DNA from: Lentinula raphanica
Lineage: Eukaryota; Basidiomycota; Agaricomycetes; Agaricales; Omphalotaceae
Direction: 5' to 3'
Assembly: GCA_027919835.1 (NCBI GenBank)
Contig: JANVFP010000007.1
Coordinates: 806,001-870,000, forward strand
Length of the DNA: 64,000 nt
Shown: in pieces, positions 58,104 through 64,000 of the stretch
How positions within the stretch are numbered: position 1 is the stretch's first letter
Layout of the letters: the number at the start of each line of letters is the position of its first letter
Made by a program: the position numbers and the translations under genes
The notes under the pieces: model-generated
The model's input: only the letters and a program-made list of their open reading frames with translations
What the model was told of the DNA's origin: nothing
Database searches by the model: none

Positions 58104-61100
58104 CTTCGAAGTACTATAGTAGTTTCCATGCGGCGTCAGGACCTTGGTGTAGCACTGAACGTGCCTTGAATAATCGAGGCCCAGAAAATGAATCAATTCA
58201 TGAGGAGTGGATGTTCTGAAATGAGAATTTTCTTCGCTCTTCATGGATGTAGAATCTGAGATAATTTCCTCTATGGCCCCCTGATTGATTTCGTCGGAAG
58301 ATGACGACAAAGGCTGCATGTTTTCAGTGCTGGGTCGTGATCGGTTGAGACCATATGCTTTCTCAATGAGATGAAAGCAGTATTTGAGCAACGGTGGACA
58401 GTCATCTTGTAAGGTTAAACGTCGAAAGCTAGCTCCTTTACAGAATGAGTGAAGCAAGGTGCTTTCGAATTCACCTGAGATAACATGAGACCTAGATCAA
58501 TACGATGATGCAGTGCCATAGTGAACTTACCGTGTTTATGATTGACTGGGATTCCCCTAAGCCGTAATATGAGTCGTTCGCCTGGAAAACACCAGAAATT
58601 TCGGACGGTACTGAATAGGTCCATTGCGTCGTAAATATGGAACACAAGGTGATGGCTAGGTTGAATGAAACCGGGAAAATTTACTTTCAAACCATCTATA
58701 TGACGACGGAGATATTCGCGAAAGTCCATTCGATCCTGTTTGGATAGTTTGTGCTTGGCCATCTTGATCGCAGCGCATGTGAGATATAGTGTAGTTTCAA
58801 GAACCGAACACATATCATTCGCATCGGCAGCAGCGTTGGGTGAATCCTCTTGCCACAGGCTCAATAGAGCAAGCGGGAGAAAGATGGAGAACAGGTTACG
58901 CCAATTATCAGCCTTTGGTGTGCCCCCTTTAGGCAATCCGATGAATTTGGATGGTTTCTCAACATAACTTGGAGTGACAATCTCAGAGATGGCCTGCTGT
59001 ATACATCTGAGAACGACAGGAGAGTCAACTGGTGTCCAAAAGATGGCTTCGGTGGGTTGAGTCATTCTCTGTCAGTCATTTAGAACATCGGCAACAGCAG
59101 CGCTCGATAGAGAGATTACTCACCCAGTCCACCAATAGAGAGATCAAATCCGACTTCTGAGCAACCTTGGTCGAGATATCCCTCGGAATATGGTTAAGAT
59201 CCGCACAGACATAAAGCAGAGCATCTCGGGTTTTGGTCTTCAGGCGTTTTGCTAATCTCTCCTTTCCTACGTCATCAGTTTCAACCGGCTCCCAGAGATA
59301 CTGGTGGATATGTCCTATATGGACCGCAGTGGTGTACTTCATGGATGTTGCCAAGTCTTTCATGAAGGCTTGCCTCTCTGTGCTGCTGAGTGCATGGCAA
59401 GGCAAGCCGTTGAAATACGTGATGGGGTCCATTGACGCGGAAGTTTTTGCAGGTGGACAATGAGTCGATGTAAAGGATGGCCATACAAACGGGCTTTCTT
59501 CCTGAATGCCGGTCAATCGCTATGATCGTGTCAGTGTTGCACTACGTATACCAAGAGCTAACACAACATACCCAGTTCAGAAGGGCATCTACCATATCAT
59601 CTTTCGTAACGTCTCGCTTCCTTATTATTGGCAACCTCTGGAGCTTCTCGGATGAATGGGGGGGAAAAACAACAAGATCATCACAGACATATAAAAGGAC
59701 ATTCCAGATGATCATTTTGAGTTTATTGCAAAAGCGACCTTGAGCAGATCCCGTAGCAGGCCGCCGATCCGAAAGCAAGTTATGCACATCAGCTATTTGG
59801 CCCAGGTGGCGAGGATTCATAACAATCTCTTCCTTCAACCTCGACATCCTTTGCTGTCTTAGCGCGCGCAAATCGTCTGGAAGGTGTTCCCACTCCAACA
59901 TGGCCGTGGTGTGTTCAACATCAGTATCTGGTTCCCCAACAGAATCAGATCCTATAAGCTGAAGGGGCGGAGGCGGAGTGAAATGATGATGATGAGCAAA
60001 GGAAGAAGAAGGAGTCGTGGCCTTGCTTTTGGGGTCATCCTTGCTCTCGGGATTGTTGAGACGAAGTCCGTCTCGGAAGTAATTCTTTTCCAGAAGCAGA
60101 TACATTGTATGCATGGGGTCAATGGTCAGGTGTAACAATGGTCGATAGTATGGGAGCCGCCAAAAGTCTGAGTATCGCGTGCCGTATAACTCTTCTGGAA
60201 CTATTCTGTCATCCATACAATGTGCATTTCGCCACATCTCTGCACCTTTCTTGAGGTATTCGTCATCGATTGGCTGCCAATCCTCAAAATTGGTAGCATT
60301 GAGATAGGCTCGGTGCCAGGTTTTACATCTGAAACAAAAACAATGAGATCCAACGTCAAGCAGGCCGGTAAACGGGCGGATAGCTTTGAAATCCATGGAA
60401 AGGATTGCCAATACGATTCTATGTATGCACTGGTAAGGCGATTCTTCCCCGTCTACATGCGCACATTGAAGGCCTCGTTCATAAGCTATTAGAAGCTCAT
60501 CTACAAGGGGTCGTATAAAATGACAGTGTTCTGCTTCTTTAGAATCTGGTTCGGAAGGACCCTGGATGATGCCCGCAAGATAGACGTACGCTGAGTCCTC
60601 ATGCATTTCTGGCGGAAGATTCAAACATGACATTGATATCACACCGGTAGAAAGGTGTTTGCCGCCGATTTTGTTGCCTTCAATGTTGAAAAAATCCGAG
60701 TGCAGTTTGAAGAACCACCAGCCTTCACTTCCTCGCTCCTGTACAAACAGTTTCCCGTCAGGACCCCTCAGTTCGTGATAAAATCGCCCATCAGCTGTAT
60801 TTTCCTTCTCCATCGGAGGGCCGTCCGAAGTGATTTGCTTGCAGAAAGACTCGCTGTATTTTCCTATGCCTGTGAGAGCCAGAAAACAACCAAACCAGTC
60901 CAAGAAAGAATAGAACTCGAAAGTCTTGATTGGTTGACTGGCTGACAGCAGATCTTCATTGCACAGTTCGGCGTTGGCGGTTGAATGGATTGTGCATTTT
61001 GAAGGATAGCATGGTACCGACGACAAAGGGAGGAGAAGGGGTTTGTAGGTACAGTTACAACGTGGGCAGACAGCGAATACAGTGGTTTCGGCATCGAGGT

Positions 61101-61243
61101 TAAACTTCTGCTCAAGTCCTCAGATGTCTTCTGATATAGATGAGAGCGCGACTTGTTGCTGATAATTCGGTCCGCCTGGCTGAAGATATACGAGGCTGTA
61201 TCCGAACAGCCTAGCAGTTTTTAAAAGAAAATTGGAGCCCCTA
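58104..61243 (-). pseudogene. Tnp2-like (CACTA-type, Transposase_21) transposase, central part
   Basis: From right to left it shows the cysteine motif FAVCPRCNCTYKP, then FYSFLDWFGCFLAL, then GRFYHELRGPDGKLF, then STGVISMSCLNLPPEMHEDS, then SMDFKAIRPFTGLLDVGSH, CFRCKTWH and YGTRYSDFWRLPYY with LTIDPMHTMYLLLEKNYFRD, the likely catalytic region. Two related C-terminal units follow (IADVHNLLS...LLYVCDDL and IGHIHQYLW...LLYVCADL), each in its own exon. Then KADNWRNLFSIFLPLALLSL. The pattern is that of basidiomycete Tnp2-like proteins. It is broken by a solo LTR at one end and the MITE at the other, so probably inactive. Confidence 0.75.
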
Positions 61244-61829
61244 TGTTAGGACCGTGCCACCGACGGAGTCGGAGCTCCGATCAGAGACACAGAGGATTGT
61301 TGAACGTTAGTGTTGTTATTGAGCAACACCCTCGCCACGTTACCGTGTTCAACCAAGAGAGCAGAGGAGGACGAGTACAAAGTGTACGAAGTCCGACGGA
61401 GGTTCGGAGTCGGCGATGATCAACGATCAAGACGACACCGAGAGCACAGAGGTGAGTGTTAACGTTAACGAGGTAATCCAAGTTGATATTAAAACTGAGG
61501 TATGTAAGTATGTACAGGCTCCTTATATACTGTACGGATAGTCAGTCTAATCTAAAGTACAATAAGACGATACACATCTCGGTACTACAGCATCGGAGGT
61601 GAGAAAGACAATAAGCTATTGTAAAGTAAATCAATATAACGGTCAGCTGAGCTGTCAGAGAATAAAACAATAAGATCATAATCAAGTTAGTTCAAACCGA
61701 TGCACCGGCGGAATCGGAATGAGGGACAAGGTGGATGCTGTTGGAAACAACTTAGAGAGAATCAGGGATTCTCCAAGTCCAACCTCCGAGTGAAACTCCG
61801 GCGGAGCTCCGATTCTGATGGTCGTAACA
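61244..61829 (-). repeat. Solo LTR of the Gypsy family in the Tnp2 gene
   Basis: 586 bp, TGTTAGGACC to GTCGTAACA, in the same orientation as G1. Flanked by the 5-bp duplication CCCTA (61239-61243, 61830-61834). It has several differences from the other LTRs, such as AAAGTGTACG near 61379 and AACGG near 61638, so it is probably older. It was left by recombination between two LTRs of a former full element. Confidence 0.93.
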
Positions 61830-62995
61830 CCCTACGGCCCAATCCCTCCATCACACGCCCTACCAAGGCCCTAGAATAAGCGATGAGAGTGGGAGTAAGA
61901 TGGGAAGATATGGGGTTGGATGCGAAAGCACCTAGTATGTCTGTGTTGAGAGGGACTTCTCAAATTTTCAACGATGGGCCACTCACCATTATCAAGCTTC
62001 ATTGGGCTGTTATCAGGATGCGACACCCGCCAGGTCTTCAGCAAATCTTCAACATTTCTTACAACTAATTTAGCCTCATCGACTTCGGTTTGCACTTCCT
62101 TCCTATAGCATTTGGCAAGGTGAGCACCGATAGCAGCAATTGCCTGCTCTGCGTCAAGAAGGGTTTTCTGAACATCAGATGGATGAGATGTGGGGGAGAG
62201 GTTCTGTAGCGAAGCCAAATAGCTTCGAGCACTCTGGGAGAGAGATTGCAAACGTTGAGATGCCTGAGTTATGGTGCAATTCTGGCGACCATCGAAAATG
62301 GTGGAGAGACCATGATTGTCCATGAAGTTCGCTGTTACTGCATCTTCCGCTAAGACTGCTAGTTGGTCTAAATCTGCAAAAGTAATTGTGCCAGCAGGCC
62401 GGCTGAAATTGATATCCCGATTCAGAATCGTGCTCGCCATTACAGTGAGACCATGATCTATGCTTCCCGCACCAAGGCTTTGAGGGTTCGAGGATGATTC
62501 AGCGGCCAGTAATGGTGGGTGTTCAGGTGATGAAGTACGATTGATGGCATTCTGGGAGAGCACAGGAGGTGTAGTGCAACCCGAAGGAGATATACAAAGC
62601 TGATGAGAGGGGGGCACAGAGGTCTGTGAATCATCCGGAATGTCCAAAGTTTGTGAAGGAGGCGGCACGGATGCACCTGTATGTTGAGGCACGGATGCAC
62701 CTGTATGTTGAGAGGATGATGAGAATGGAGGTGGCCATGGTACAGACGCATCTGTATGGGAGGATGATAAGGACGAAAGGTGTTGAGACGATGGCTGTTG
62801 AAAGCTCAATGGCTGTTGAGAGCTTGATGGCTGTTGAGAAGACAATGGGTGTTGAGACAAAGGATGGTGAAAGGTTGCGGAAGGAAACAATCCAACGAAA
62901 TTCAAAGGAGTATATGACTGTAAATTTCGAATCTTCCGCCCAGCCCAAATGTTGCATTCAAAGATGTCTTGAAATCCCTTCCTCTTTTTGCTCAT
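61830..62995 (-). pseudogene. Tnp2-like gene, N-terminal exon
   Basis: The likely start is MSKKRKGFQDIFEC at 62995, preceded in frame by an open stretch to 63208 with another ATG. Low-complexity Ser/Gln/Pro repeats (HPLSSQQPSSSQQPLS type) fill residues about 40-120. A helical part follows (SQRLQSLSQSARSYLASLQN, then TLLDAEQAIAAIGAHLAKCY). The frame reaches a stop near 61871, possibly in an intron, before the solo LTR. It could be the first exon of the Tnp2 gene or a separate linked gene; I favour the first because orientation matches. Confidence 0.5.
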
Positions 62996-63208
62996 TGTCG
63001 CATGATGAAGGAAACCTAGGCTCGATGAGATGTGCACTGACAGTACAATGATAGAGTGGTTGACCGGATCGGGAAAGCCGGGTTTCTCTTCACGTGAGCA
63101 CGATCTTCGAGGCCTGAAGTCTAGATCTCTCAGTCTGCAAAATGCAACTTTAAAGGGCTTACATTGCACTCGGGCTAATAGATAGATGGAGTTCATTATG
63201 GAGTTCAT

Positions 63209-63370
63209 TACAGTTCTATTTACATCTTACTGCCTGTAATATTCTGTGGTATTTAATTGGAAGTTGCATACGGCCATTCGAGAGGATGATGAGGGCACGG
63301 TGGATCACCGTGTATCAGGGCAATCCTTTGAACAGCAGCGCTAGCGGCGACAGACGGGACCGCAATATAT
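63209..63370. other. Short spacer upstream of the Tnp2 gene
   Basis: No gene or repeat recognised. Ends where homology to the palindromic family begins. Confidence 0.5.
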
Positions 63371-64000
63371 TGATTCTTGAGTGATATAAGTGATTGAGGG
63401 TACTAGGGGTGCTATAAATGGCATATACATGATATATACTGACTGTGTAGTGGATTTGGTATGATTTGGAGTGATGTTGTTTTTCAATTGTATTGTGTAA
63501 ATTTTTTTATTTTGCATTTTCAGGGCCAATGAGGCATCCCTGAAGTTTTGGAGTATTTTTTATGATTTTCTCAGATTTTTTACTATCAGATGAGATCAAG
63601 TTCTATTTTTAGCCCAATAAAGGTACTAGGATGCTAAATATAGCATATACATTATATATACTGACTGTATAGTGGATTTGGAATGATTAGGAGTGATAAA
63701 AATTTTTACACTTGTCGCGTATTTTTTTATTTTGCATTTTCAGGGCCAACAAGGCACCCCTGAATTTTTTGACTATTTTTAGGATTTTTTTCAGATTTTT
63801 TGCTACAAGATGAGATCATCATTAATTTTTTCCTTTTTTTGGTAATTTTGATGTGCCTGGACCTGCAATAGGCTCTATACCATCCCTAAATATTTTTTGC
63901 ATTTTTAGGAATTTTTTGGGCTATTTTTAGTACCCACATTGGCCCTACATCATTTTTCATCATATGACATCATTTGCTTATATATCCTGATCTGACCTAA
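63371..64000. mobile_element. Palindromic element E5, partial right arm, runs off the window
   Basis: From TGATTCTTGAGTGATATAAG at 63371 it matches the right arm of E3 from 25074 onward, including both TTTTGCATTTTCAGGGCCAA-type modules and CACTTGTCGCGTATTTTTTT. The centre and left arm are missing at the left edge, where it abuts unrelated sequence, so it is truncated. The outer terminus lies beyond 64000. Confidence 0.85.

Overview
The window looks like transposon-rich heterochromatin from a mushroom-forming basidiomycete (Agaricomycetes). The evidence is intron-dense genes with introns of about 45-75 nt, a Ty3/Gypsy chromovirus, KDZ transposases next to a TET/JBP-type DNA dioxygenase, Tnp2-like and Plavaka-like transposase proteins, and expanded RING, coiled-coil and acidic hypothetical protein families. 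No bacterial features and no confident RNA genes were seen. Family assignments come from motifs read by eye, because no search could be run.

Layout. 1-9387: a Gypsy element on the minus strand (its far end lies left of the window), split at 3674-6770 by a 3097-bp giant palindromic element (E1). 9388-13699: the 3' part of one KDZ transposase (KDZ2), a GGTAGCTACC repeat field, a Plavaka-like fragment and the 5' part of a second KDZ gene (KDZ1). 13700-22428: an almost identical tandem copy of 1867-13699, without E1. 22429-27853: the rest of KDZ1, with a 3159-bp palindromic element (E3) inside one intron. 28756-34150: a TET/JBP-like dioxygenase (minus), an unknown spliced gene and an HMG-like gene (plus). 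35564-39360: an acidic hypothetical gene split by palindromic element E4. 39486-55656: a coiled-coil gene (minus) split by a complete Gypsy element (41921-53702), which itself carries palindromic element E2 (47788-50884). 56021-57045: a RING gene. 57415-62995: a Tnp2-like transposase gene (minus) broken by a solo LTR and a hAT-like MITE. 63371-64000: part of a further palindromic element.

The main discovery candidate is the palindromic family. Four complete copies consist of two long inverted arms around a conserved unpaired centre of about 300 bp. Each is flanked by a different 7-bp target-site duplication, and for two copies the empty site is present in a paralogous Gypsy copy in this window. 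Other points of interest are a spliced, intact 380-codon antisense gene between pol and the 3' LTR of the Gypsy element, a likely -1 frameshift site with a perfect hairpin at the gag/pol junction, and a 282-bp MITE that struck both the KDZ and the TET/JBP gene.

Order of events that can be read directly: Gypsy inserted into KDZ2; the 282-bp MITE inserted into KDZ1; the block was duplicated in tandem; E1 then entered only the left copy. E2 entered the other Gypsy independently.
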